Shown one piece after another: positions 33,689 through 42,154 of a stretch of 64,000 nucleotides of DNA. Both the position numbers and the translations under genes were made by a program. The notes beneath the pieces were generated by a model. The model worked only from the letters and a program-made list of their open reading frames with translations, ran no database searches and had not been told where the DNA came from. Source of the DNA: Desulfobacterales bacterium (GTDB taxonomy: Bacteria > Desulfobacterota > Desulfobacteria > Desulfobacterales > SpSt-501); contig JAUQXK010000101.1 of the NCBI GenBank assembly GCA_030834695.1, positions 87,926 through 151,925 of the forward strand, in the 5' to 3' direction. Position 1 is the stretch's first letter; every line of letters starts with the position of its first letter.

Positions 33689-34837
33689 TCAGCGCTCTTT
33701 CGGAAGGGCGGCGAGGATGTCTCTGCCGAAGCTCTTGCGCTGCCAGGCGCGCAGCTCGGGGATTTCGGCAAGGTCCTCCGGTTTCATGGGCCGGCGTTCG
33801 GCGATGGCGGCCATGGCCGCCTTGGAGCAGATCAGGGAAGGCTCTATTTTCAGCCGGCGCGCCTGGGTTTCGCGCCAGCGCCGCAGGACGCGAATGCGAT
33901 CCGACACGGCCGCGGGCATCGTTTTCGGCTTCCTGAACGGGTAGCGCGGCAGTTCGGCGGCCGGCAGGTGCAGGGCCTTTTGGATGGCGGCCAGGATGTC
34001 GCTGCCGTGGCGTTCGATCTGGGATGGGCTTAGGGCGCCCGTCTTTTCCAGCTCGCCGAGGTCAGCCGGCCGAACCTCGGCCAGCCGCAGCAGGGCGTCG
34101 TGGTTGAAGACCTTGAACAACGGACGGTCCTTGTGCCGGGCGATCTTGCGGCGCAGCCTCAGCAACAGCTCGAGCACCGCCAGACTGCTGGGGTCCAGCT
34201 TCCCGGCGCCTTTGCAGTGCAAAAACAAGGGGCCGTCTTCGCCGGCCGATGGCCTCACTTTGCTCAACAGCCGGCACTCCTCCCCCAGCCAGGCCAGGCG
34301 GTCCTTGGCGACCAGCTCGGCTTCCAGGGCCTGCGCCAACGGCAGCAGGTAACACACATCGGTGGCGGCGTAAGCCAGCATCTCTTTCGGCAGGGGCCGT
34401 CTCGACCAGTCCTTGCGCTGGTATTTCTTGTCCAACGCCACGCCGAAGAGCTGCTTGACAACGGCTTCGAGGCTGGTCTCCTTGAACCCGAGGAAACGGC
34501 AGGCGCATTGGGTGTCGAAAAGATTGCTGACGCGGATATCGAAGTCCCGGTAAAGGCAGCGTACGTCGTAGTCGGCGCCATGGAACACTTTGCGGATGTC
34601 GGAACTACGGAAGGCGGCTTTCAGGGGCGACAGATCGGTGAGCGCGATGGTGTCCACCACCACATTGCGCCGGCTGCTGGCCAGCTGCAGCAGGCAGACC
34701 TTTTCCTGGAAATGATACATGGAATCGGCTTCCAGGTCGACGCCGAAGACGGTTTCAGTTTCAAGTTCTGCGGCCAGGGATTGGAGATCCGCCGGAGTCG
34801 CAACAATGTCATAGCGAAGAGATCCATCGGAAGGCAT
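33689..34837 (-). CDS. rnd: Ribonuclease D
   Basis: A 382-aa 3'-5' exoribonuclease for tRNA maturation. The DEDD exonuclease domain has F-G-V-D-L-E-A-D near residue 35, V-F-H-G-A-D-Y-D near residue 87 and Y-A-A-T-D-V-C-Y-L near residue 155. One HRDC domain is recognisable at about 205-285, and a second HRDC-like region may follow. The start lacks a strong ribosome site. It is divergent from thrS and begins a three-gene leftward group with the hydrolase and the response regulator. Confidence 0.9.
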   Translation of the reverse strand: MPSDGSLRYDIVATPADLQSLAAELETETVFGVDLEADSMYHFQEKVCLLQLASSRRNVVVDTIALTDLSPLKAAFRSSDIRKVFHGADYDVRCLYRDFDIRVSNLFDTQCACRFLGFKETSLEAVVKQLFGVALDKKYQRKDWSRRPLPKEMLAYAATDVCYLLPLAQALEAELVAKDRLAWLGEECRLLSKVRPSAGEDGPLFLHCKGAGKLDPSSLAVLELLLRLRRKIARHKDRPLFKVFNHDALLRLAEVRPADLGELEKTGALSPSQIERHGSDILAAIQKALHLPAAELPRYPFRKPKTMPAAVSDRIRVLRRWRETQARRLKIEPSLICSKAAMAAIAERRPMKPEDLAEIPELRAWQRKSFGRDILAALPKER

Positions 34838-34976
34838 TTTTTCTACTTGACCCGCTCGTTCCTTTTTCTTAAGGGTTTAATTTCGTCGAGTGCCTGCACC
34901 GACCCGTCGGCGGCCGTTGTGCCATCCGTCGAATGGGTGTAACATTGAAAAAAAGCGCTTAGGAGAACATCCTACT

Positions 34977-36905
34977 ATGATTAGCATAACACTTCCGGAT
35001 GGGAACATAAAGGCTTTTGATCAGGCCGTTTCCGGCCTGGAGGTGGCCGCCAGCATCTCCGACGGGCTGGCCCGCAACTGTGTCGCCATGGAGCTGGACC
35101 ATCGCCTGGTCGACCTGAACACGCGCATCGAGCGTGATGCGACCGTGCGGCTGGTCACCACCAAAGACCCCGAGGCGCTCGAGATCATGCGCCATAGCGC
35201 GGCCCATGTCATGGCCCAGGCCATCCTGCGCCTTTACAAGGGGGCCAAATTGACCATCGGTCCCGTGGTTGAAGAGGGTTTCTACTACGATATCGACATG
35301 CCGCCGGTGTCCGAAGAAGACTTTCCGAAAATCGAAGCCGAGATCCAGAAAATCGTCAAGGCCAAGATCCCCATCCGCCGGCGCGAGGTGACCAAGGCCG
35401 AGGCGCTGGAGGCCTACCGGGAAGAGCCCTACAAGCTGGAGATGATCCAGGACCTGGCGGAAGGCACCATTTCGGTCTACGAGCAAGGGGAGTTCGCCGA
35501 CCTGTGCCGCGGACCGCACGTGCCCCACACGGGCTTGGTCAAGGCCATCAAGCTGCTCAAGGTTTCCGGCGCCTACTGGCGCGCCGATCCGACCCGCGCC
35601 CAGCTGCAGCGCATTTACGGCACGGCCTACTTCGATAAAAAGGAGCTGGAGGCCTACCTGCATTTCCTGGAGGAGGCCAAGCGCCGCAACCACCGCAAGA
35701 TCGGCCAGGCCCTGGATCTGTTCAGTTTCCATGACGAGGCGCCCGGCATGCCGTTCTTTCATCCCAGGGGCATGGTCGTCTGGAACGCCCTCTTGGACTA
35801 CTGGCGCAGTGAGCATCGCGCGGCCGGTTACGTGGAGACCAAGACGCCGATCATTCTCAACCGTGCGCTCTGGGAGCGCTCCGGCCACTGGGCGAACTAC
35901 CGCGAGAACATGTACACGACCTCCATCGACGAGACCGAGTACGCCATCAAGCCCATGAATTGCCCCGGCGGGATGCTGCTGTACAACCGTAAACCGCATT
36001 CCTACCGCGACCTGCCCCTGCGGGCCTCCGAAATCGGCCTGGTGCACCGCCACGAGCTGTCCGGGGTGCTCTCCGGGCTGTTCCGGGTGCGGGCTTTCCA
36101 TCAGGACGACGCCCACATCTTCATGACCCCGGAGCAGATCGAGCAGGAAATCCTCGGTGTGCTGCGGCTGGTGGAGCGAATCTACGGCACCTTCGGCCTG
36201 GGATTTCATTTGGAGCTCTCGACGCGGCCGAAGAAGTCCATCGGGACGGACGAACAATGGGAGCTCGCCACCGGCGGATTGAAATCGGCCCTGACCGCCT
36301 ACGGCCGGGGCTACCAGCTGAACGAAGGCGACGGCGCCTTCTACGGGCCGAAAATCGATGTGCACATCAAGGACGCGCTCAACCGGACCTGGCAGTGCGG
36401 CACCATCCAGCTGGACATGTCGCTGCCCGAGCGCTTCAACCTGCATTTCGTCGACAAGGACAACGAGCGCAAGCGGCCGATCATGATCCACCGCGTGATC
36501 TACGGTTCCATCGAGCGGTTCCTGGGGATCCTCGTCGAGCATTTCGCCGGACGATTCCCGCTGTGGATGGCTCCGGTTCAGGGCATCCTGCTGCCCATGA
36601 ACGACGATCTGGCAGCCTATGCCGAGGGGGTCCAGGTGCGCTTCGAAGCCGCCGGCCTGCGCACCGAGGTGGACAGCCGCACCGAGAGCCTGAATCGCAA
36701 GGTGCGGGAGGCCCAGCTGAACCAGATCCCGCTCACCCTCACTATCGGGCCGAAGGAAAAGGAAGCCGGGACGCTGGCCGTGCGAACCCTCGATGGGAAA
36801 GTCGCTTACGGTGTTTCGCAGGAGCGCTTCGTCCATGCGGTGCGCGACAATGTGCAGCGCCGCGCGCTGGTCTTCGAAGGGTTCGGCGCGGAGGACGGTC
36901 AATGA
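34977..36905 (+). CDS. thrS: Threonyl-tRNA synthetase
   Basis: A 642-aa synthetase with all bacterial domains. The N-terminal TGS domain starts M-I-S-I-T-L-P-D-G, and an editing domain carries H-S-A-A-H-V-M-A-Q-A and F-A-D-L-C-R-G-P-H. The class II core has the zinc ligands in M-N-C-P-G-G-M and H-R-H-E, motif 2 F-R-V-R-A-F-H-Q-D-D-A-H and motif 3 H-R-V-I-Y-G-S-I-E-R-F; the anticodon-binding domain closes the protein. AGGAGA lies 11 bases before ATG. No T-box or operator-like tRNA mimic was recognised in the leader. Confidence 0.96.
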   Translation: MISITLPDGNIKAFDQAVSGLEVAASISDGLARNCVAMELDHRLVDLNTRIERDATVRLVTTKDPEALEIMRHSAAHVMAQAILRLYKGAKLTIGPVVEEGFYYDIDMPPVSEEDFPKIEAEIQKIVKAKIPIRRREVTKAEALEAYREEPYKLEMIQDLAEGTISVYEQGEFADLCRGPHVPHTGLVKAIKLLKVSGAYWRADPTRAQLQRIYGTAYFDKKELEAYLHFLEEAKRRNHRKIGQALDLFSFHDEAPGMPFFHPRGMVVWNALLDYWRSEHRAAGYVETKTPIILNRALWERSGHWANYRENMYTTSIDETEYAIKPMNCPGGMLLYNRKPHSYRDLPLRASEIGLVHRHELSGVLSGLFRVRAFHQDDAHIFMTPEQIEQEILGVLRLVERIYGTFGLGFHLELSTRPKKSIGTDEQWELATGGLKSALTAYGRGYQLNEGDGAFYGPKIDVHIKDALNRTWQCGTIQLDMSLPERFNLHFVDKDNERKRPIMIHRVIYGSIERFLGILVEHFAGRFPLWMAPVQGILLPMNDDLAAYAEGVQVRFEAAGLRTEVDSRTESLNRKVREAQLNQIPLTLTIGPKEKEAGTLAVRTLDGKVAYGVSQERFVHAVRDNVQRRALVFEGFGAEDGQ

Positions 36906-37141
36906 AGGCCCGGGTCGCGCGCACACCCCTGAAACCGCCGGCCAACGCCGGTGTTTCGACCAGCCGGATCACTTTCTGCGACCTGCGCTGCGATCGCGCG
37001 GACTTTGCCAAAACCGCCGCGCTCGACGGCAGCTGCCGCACTTTCATGTCGGTCTGGTGCCGCAAACTGCGGCGGCATGTCACCAAGAACGCCCCCTGCG
37101 AGGCGCGTTATGGACGCCGTCGGCCGACAACGGGGTTTTGA
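36902..37141 (+). CDS. Small Cys-rich protein coupled to thrS
   Basis: A 79-aa protein whose ATG overlaps the thrS stop (ATGA). Residues 25-70 hold five Cys: F-C-D-L-R-C, then D-G-S-C-R-T-F-M-S-V-W-C-R-K, then N-A-P-C. The spacing suggests a zinc or Fe-S site. Small proteins of this design may be conserved in Desulfobacterota, but I know of no function. The C-terminal tail is Arg-rich. The tight overlap means co-translation with thrS. Confidence 0.7.
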   Translation: MKARVARTPLKPPANAGVSTSRITFCDLRCDRADFAKTAALDGSCRTFMSVWCRKLRRHVTKNAPCEARYGRRRPTTGF

Positions 37142-37291
37142 AAGCGGAATTCGGAAGGCGGAAGGGGGAAGTCAGAGGTGGGAAAGTGGCGAAAATGAAG
37201 TTGGAAAGGGGAATGCGGAATGCGGAAGAGCTACCGCTGCGGACATCCGCGAAACATTTTTTTTCCCCTTTCCCCTTCCGCCTTTTCCTCT
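37142..37291. repeat. Purine-rich GGAAGGCGGAAG repeat, copy 1
   Basis: Purine-rich tract at 37142-37230 (GGAAGGCGGAAGGGGGAAG and variants, including GCGGAATGCGGAAG) faces a pyrimidine tract at 37258-37291 (CCCCTTTCCCCTTCCGCC). The two arms are roughly complementary, so the element can fold as a long imperfect hairpin. It covers the 5' end of the VanZ gene. Related copies lie at 45281, 45722, 47883 and 60913. Confidence 0.7.
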
Positions 37292-37689
37292 ATTACTGGC
37301 TGCCACTGATCGCCTACAGCGCCCTCATCGTATTTCAATCACACTATCCTGCTCCCGAGTCGATCCCGCGCCTGCCGTATTTCGACAAACTGCTGCATAC
37401 CGGCGGGTATGGCCTCTTGGGCCTGCTCTTCTGCCGCGCCTACCGGTCGGGTTGGCCGACGGCTTCGGGTCCGTCCCTGGCCCGCTGCGCAGTCCTGTCG
37501 GCCGCTCTTTTCGGTCTGAGCGATGAGATCCACCAATCTTTTGTCGTGTTCCGCACGGCGGATGCGTGGGATGTTCTGGCCGATGCGGTCGGCGGCGCTC
37601 TCGGCGTCGGCTTCTATTTTGTGCTGTTATCGATCTCCGCCCTTCGCTCCGCCTCGAAGCGGATTGACAAAGTGCGTGTGTTCGGATAA
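37213..37689 (+). CDS. VanZ-family membrane protein
   Basis: A 158-aa protein from the ATG at 37213 (another in-frame ATG at 37195). The VanZ-like domain has about four membrane segments, with Y-W-L-P-L-I-A-Y-S-A-L-I, D-K-L-L-H-T-G-G-Y-G-L-L-G, and the signature S-D-E-I-H-Q-S-F-V and D-V-L-A-D-A-V-G-G-A-L-G. The family is linked to teicoplanin resistance only in VanZ itself; most members have no known role. The first 25 residues, the start codon and the GGAAAGGGGA ribosome site all come from the repeat element, so the original start may have been displaced. Confidence 0.82.
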   Translation: MRNAEELPLRTSAKHFFSPFPFRLFLYYWLPLIAYSALIVFQSHYPAPESIPRLPYFDKLLHTGGYGLLGLLFCRAYRSGWPTASGPSLARCAVLSAALFGLSDEIHQSFVVFRTADAWDVLADAVGGALGVGFYFVLLSISALRSASKRIDKVRVFG

Positions 37690-37710
37690 GAAATTCTCTG
37701 TATTTGCCCA

Positions 37711-37728
37711 TTTGGCGATTGTGCCAAA
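37711..37728. promoter_or_regulatory. Palindromic operator candidate before fdhA
   Basis: TTTGGC-6 nt-GCCAAA is a perfect interrupted palindrome about 60 bases before the fdhA ATG. It overlaps the -35 region of the promoter proposed at 37719-37746, the place expected of a repressor or activator site. The factor is unknown. Confidence 0.4.
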
Positions 37729-37746
37729 AATAGTTATTAATATAAG
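37719..37746 (+). promoter_or_regulatory. Possible sigma-70 promoter of fdhA
   Basis: TTGTGC (37719-37724), 16 bases, then TATAAG (37741-37746), in an AT-rich stretch between the VanZ gene and fdhA. The -10 box is good; the -35 box is weak, which would fit control by an activator at the overlapping palindrome. Confidence 0.4.
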
Positions 37747-37789
37747 AATGTTACACTCATTCTAACCAAAATAGCCATCCGAAGGACCT

Positions 37790-40561
37790 ATGACCACTGC
37801 AGCCCATCCGATCGTCATCGACGGCCAGGAGTTCACGTTTGAGCCGGGTGAAACCATTCTCGATGCGGCCCGGCGCAACGGCATCGACATCCCCACCCTT
37901 TGCCACCTCAAGGGGACCGCGCCGACCGGCGCCTGCCGCGTCTGCGTGGTCGAAGTCCAGGGCGCCCGGTCGCTCGTGGCGTCCTGCGTCATGCCGGCCG
38001 CCCCCAAGATGGTGGTGAGCACGGAAAGTCCCAAGGTGATGGCCGCCCGACGCATGGTCATCCAGCTCTTGCTGGCATCCGGCAATCACAATTGTCTGGT
38101 GAAGGGGTCCGACGGCCGCAGCTACGAAGAGTATGCGAGCCGGCTGAAACGCGCCGGGGGAGACCTGGAGCCCTGCCCGGCGTGGGGGGACTGCCGGCTT
38201 CAAGAGCTGGCCTGGCGCTATAACGTCACTGGCGGCCGGTTCAGCCCCACCCCGCCGCGCTACCCGATCGAGGACGTGAATCCATTCATCGTGCGCGATT
38301 TCGCCCGCTGCATCCTGTGCGGCCGCTGCGTGCAGGCCTGCAACGAAGTGCAGGTCAACCAGGCGATCTACCAGGGGTTCCGGGGTGCTCGCAGCAAGAT
38401 CGTGGCCGCCGGCGACCGGCCTTACCGTGAATCGGACTGCGTGTTCTGCGGCGAGTGCGTGCAGGCCTGCCCGACCGGAGCGCTGGTGGAGAAGGATGTC
38501 CGCCATCGGGTGCGGCCCTGGGAAACCCGCAAGGTGCGCACCACTTGCAGCTATTGCGGGGTGGGCTGCCAGCAGGAGATTCACGTGAAGGACAACCGCG
38601 TGGTCCAGGTCACCGGCGTCGAAAACGTGCCGCCCAACCTCGGGAGCCTCTGCGTGAAGGGTCGGTTCGGCTTCGATTTCGTCGGTTCGTCCGAGCGCCT
38701 AACAAAGCCGCTGATCCGCGAAAACGGCGCCCTGCGGGAAGCTTCCTGGGACGAAGCGCTGGACCGGGTCGCCCGCCGCCTGAGCGAGGTCAAGGCCGGC
38801 TCGGGCCCCGACAGCATCGGGGTGCTGACATCGGCGCGCATCACCAACGAGGAAAACTATATCGCCCAGAAATTCACGCGGGCGGTGCTGCAGACCAACA
38901 ACATTGACCACTGCGCCCGTCTCTGACATTCCTCGACCGTGGCCGGTCTGGCCGCGGCGTTCGGAAGCGGGGCGATGACCAACACCATCGCCGACATCGA
39001 GCAGGCGGACGTGATTCTGATCACCGGGTCCAACACCAGCGAAAATCATCCGGTCATCTCCAGCGTCGTCAAGCGCGCCGTGCACTTGAAGGGCAAGCAG
39101 TTGATCGTGGTCGACCCCCGCCGGATCAACATGGCGCGGTACGCCCGCAAGTGGCTGCGGCCGAACCTCGGCACCGACGTGGCCTGGATCAACGGACTGA
39201 TGCACGTGATCGTCAGCGAGGGCCTGCATGACCAGACGTTCGTGGGCGCCCGCACCACGGGCTTCGAGGCGTTGCGCAAAACCGTGGAAAGATACACTCC
39301 CGAGTATGTCGAAAAAATCACCGGCATCCGCGCCGCCGATCTGATCGAGGCGGCCCGCATGTATGCCGGCGCGGGGCGTGCCAGCATCCTTTATTGCATG
39401 GGCATCACCCAGCACACCACCGGCACCGACAACGTCAAATCGCTCGCCAACCTGGCCATGCTCTGCGGCCATATCGGCCAACCGGGCACCGGAGTGAACC
39501 CGCTGCGCGGCCAGAACAACGTGCAGGGCGCCTGTGACATGGGCGGGCTGCCGGATGTCTTCTCCGGGTATCAGAAGGTGACCGACGAAGGCGCCCGCCG
39601 ACGGATGGCGGCGGCCTGGAAGGTGGACAACCTGCCGGCCTTTGCCGGCCTCAAGGTCACCCAGATGCTGCCGGCGGCTCACGACGGCCAGCTCAAGGCC
39701 ATGTACATCATCGGCGAGAATCCGCTCGTGTCCGATGCCGACCTGAACCATGCCGAACAAAGTCTGCGCAAGCTCGACTTTCTGGTGGTCCAGGACATTT
39801 TTCTGACCGAGACCGCCAAACTGGCGGACGTGGTGCTGCCCTCGGCGTGTTTCGCCGAAAAGGACGGGACCTTCTCCAACACCGAACGCCGGGTGCAGCG
39901 GGTGCGCAAGGCGGTCGAGCCGCCGGGGGAGGCGCGCGAGGACTGGCGCATCGTCTGCGAGGTGGCCACGCGGATGGGCTATCCCATGTCCTACGCGGAT
40001 AGCCGTCAGATCATGGACGAACTGCGCAGTGTGACCCCTTCCTATGCCGGGATCAGCTACGAGCGGATCGAACAGCAGGGCATCCACTGGCCATGCCCCA
40101 ACGAGGAGCATCCGGGCACACCGATCCTGCACCGTGAGCAATTCACCATCGGCAAGGGCGTTTTCAACGCCATCGACTACCTGCCGCCGGCAGAGGCGAT
40201 CGACCGCGACTACCCGCTGTATCTGACCACCGGCCGCCTGCTCTACCAGTATCATACCGGCACCATGACCATGAAGACCGAGGGGCTGAACGAGATCGCT
40301 CCGGAATGCTTCGTCGAGATTTCGCCGGCTGACGCGAGATCCTTCGCCATGCCGGACGGGGCGCTGGTGAGCATCGCCTCCCGCCGCGGCCGCATCCAGG
40401 CGCGGCTCAAGATCTCGCCCAAGGCGGTCCAGGGGACCGTGTTCCTGCCCTTCCATTACGCCCAGGCCGCCGCGAACCGGCTGACGAACGCGGCCCTGGA
40501 TCCGGTCTGCGGGATTCCCGAGTTCAAGGTCTGCGCGGTCAAACTGGAGAAGGCGGCTTGA
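37790..40561 (+). CDS. fdhA: Selenocysteine formate dehydrogenase alpha subunit (Sec379)
   Basis: One 923-aa selenoprotein, read through the in-frame UGA at 38924-38926. Upstream and downstream frames are identical, and the context H-C-A-R-L-U-H-S-S-T-V-A-G-L is the formate dehydrogenase active site. Domains: an N-terminal [2Fe-2S] ferredoxin (Cys38, 49, 52, 66), a His/Cys [4Fe-4S] segment, two [4Fe-4S] motifs (C-I-L-C-G-R-C-V-Q-A-C, C-V-F-C-G-E-C-V-Q-A-C-P), a [4Fe-4S] in C-S-Y-C-G-V-G-C, then the bis-MGD catalytic domain. This NuoG-like long form belongs to soluble, NAD- or ferredoxin-linked or bifurcating enzymes. No beta or gamma subunit is adjacent. Its stop overlaps a 9-codon ORF (TGATG). 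Confidence 0.95.
38924..38957 (+). promoter_or_regulatory. Sec codon and bacterial SECIS hairpin in fdhA
   Basis: After the UGA and ten spacer bases, 38937-38944 (CCGTGGCC) pairs with 38950-38957 (GGCCGCGG) around the five-base loop GGTCT. One pair is a G-U wobble. The loop begins 18 bases after the UGA. The same GGUCU apical loop is known from the E. coli fdhF SECIS that binds SelB, so recoding rather than termination is expected. Confidence 0.88.
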
Positions 40562-40600
40562 TGGCAACGGACAACGAGCAGAGCGCATAAGGTTTAAAAT

Positions 40601-40640
40601 AAAAAAAAGCAGCGCCGGGTTTCCGGCGCTGCTTTTTTTT
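40601..40640. terminator. Bidirectional terminator between the two selenoprotein genes
   Basis: Eight A, a perfect 10-bp stem GCAGCGCCGG/CCGGCGCTGC with a GTTT loop, and eight T. The symmetry ends both the rightward fdhA and the leftward CCG-protein transcripts. Confidence 0.93.
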
Positions 40641-40670
40641 AAGTCGTTGCGCTATGCGCTAGGCTGCATT

Positions 40671-41993
40671 TTATTCGTCGGCTTCCTTTATTTCCGGGAT
40701 CAGCAGCTCGGCCAGGTCCGGACCGAGATACGTGCGTTCGTTCGGCCCGAGGATTCCCATGGCAAGGCAGATGATGGTCCACAGGTGGACCGTGTGGTAG
40801 CCGCCGTCGTAGTGTTCGCTCAGGTCGTGCACCTGCGCGTGGCAGTTGTGGCAGGGGGTGATGGCGTAGGTGGCGCCGGTCGCCATGATTTGGTCGAACT
40901 TGAGCTTGCCGTACGCCCGCCGGGCCTCCGGCATGCCGGACTGCAGGAACCCGCCGCCGCCGCCGCAGCAGTAGTTGTTGGAGCGGTTGGGCGTCATGTC
41001 GACGAAGTTTTCTTCGCCCACTACGGTCCTGACCACGAAGCGCAGGTCTTCGGCCACGGGGTCGCCGAGGCTCTTGCGCACGAGCTGGCAGGGATCCTGG
41101 ACCGTGAACTTGACCTTCAGGTCTTTGTTCCAGTCGGAGTTGACCTTGAGCCTGCCGTCACGGATCATCTCGGCATAGAGTTGGATGATGCTCTTGATCT
41201 CGAATTTGTGGGAGATGTTGAACTTTTTCAGTCCGGCCCGGACTGCGAAGAGTTCGTGCCCTCACTCCGTGTTGAGCCAGTATTTACAGCCCAGGTCGTC
41301 TACGGCCTTGGCCTTCACCTCCACGATGTGTTTCCAGCTTTCGTCATCCGCCATGAACATGCAGTAGTTCTCGGCGGCCCAACCCTTGGTCCCGTAGGTC
41401 CAGTCCGCCCCGCCCAGGTGCAGGATCTTCCACAGCGGCACCATTTCGTCCGGCTCGGTGACCGGCTCGCGGGAGTTCTGGTTCAGGAAATACATGGCAC
41501 CCTGTTTGTTGACCGGGGCCTGAAGTTCTTCCCAGCCCACCTGGGTGTTGCGGACTTCTTCCGCCACGTCTTCCACCACGAACTGGAAATCCTCTTCGCT
41601 GGCGCCCATGGCGCTGCAGGTATCGTGTTTCAGCGCCATGTTGCAAGAGCCCAAGATGCCCTTGGGCCGCTCGTCCCGAGGCTTGGTGCGGCGGGCGTTG
41701 AAGATCAGCTGCGGGATGTCGATCTTCATCGGGCAGACGTAGATGCAGCGCTGGCACATGGTGCACATCCACACCCAATCCGACTTCAGAATTTCCTCGT
41801 CCATGCCGAGGGCCGCCATGCGCAGGAACTTGCGCGGGTCCATACCCTCCAGACCCGTGGCTGGGCATCCGGACGAGCAGGCGCCGCAAGTCAGGCAAAG
41901 ATTGAGGTTTCCGCCCTCGGGCAGCAGCTTCTTGACCTGGTCGATGAAGCTGCTCTTTTTCTTGCCGCTGATTTTGATCGCTTCTTCAGCCAT
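40671..41993 (-). CDS. Sec-containing CCG-domain Fe-S oxidoreductase (Sec244)
   Basis: A 440-aa product if the in-frame UGA at 41262-41264 is read as Sec; both halves share one frame. The N-terminal half has a 2[4Fe-4S] domain (Cys33, 36, 39, 43 and Cys77, 80, 83, 87). The C-terminal part is a CCG domain as in HdrB/HdrD and GlpC: D-P-C-Q-L, Y-C-C-G-G-G-G-G and P-C-H-N-C. The UGA falls in L-N-T-E-U-G-H-E-L, where relatives have Cys (T-E-C-G-H). A SECIS-like hairpin follows the UGA. The protein probably passes electrons between ferredoxin- or formate-type donors and a disulfide or membrane partner. GGAGG lies before ATG. Confidence 0.88.
41229..41264 (-). promoter_or_regulatory. Sec codon and SECIS-like hairpin in the CCG-protein gene
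   Basis: On the minus strand the TGA (41264-41262) is followed after 16 bases by CAGTCC-GGGCC-GGACTG, a 6-bp perfect stem (7 bp if G-C closes the loop) at 41245-41229. The loop begins 22 bases after the UGA, in the normal range for bacterial SECIS, with leading G residues. It lacks the GGUCU of fdhA, so SelB recognition is less certain than there. Confidence 0.65.
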
Positions 41994-42041
41994 TCCGGTA
42001 TTCCTCCATAGGAGATATCATGGTCCTGAAATTAAGCCTCA

Positions 42042-42069
42042 AGAATACAGAATCTATACCAAATTACAA
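42042..42069 (-). promoter_or_regulatory. Possible promoter of the CCG-protein gene
   Basis: On the minus strand TTGTAA (42064-42069), 16 bases, then TATTCT (42042-42047). It lies about 50 bases before the start codon in an AT-rich island between two GC-rich genes. Confidence 0.4.
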
Positions 42070-42154
42070 GCGAAATTTTGATCGAACCGGTTATTCGCGT
42101 AACCCTCACCCCCCCAGTCGCAGTATCGCTCTCCGGCGGAACTGCAGTATCGGA

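Noticed and set aside
34959..36926. 655-codon open frame antisense to thrS
   Set aside because: Complement of a complete thrS gene with no own ribosome site or motif.
38924..38926. fdhA as a pseudogene with a nonsense mutation
   Set aside because: The TGA is exactly at the catalytic Sec position and is followed by a SECIS-like hairpin; the rest of the gene is intact.
38699..40588. 629-codon open frame antisense to fdhA
   Set aside because: Antisense shadow of the formate dehydrogenase catalytic domain; no protein family motifs.
41262..41264. CCG-protein gene as two separate genes or a nonsense mutant
   Set aside because: The downstream part has no start codon with a ribosome site near the break, homology is continuous across it, and the TGA replaces a conserved Cys.
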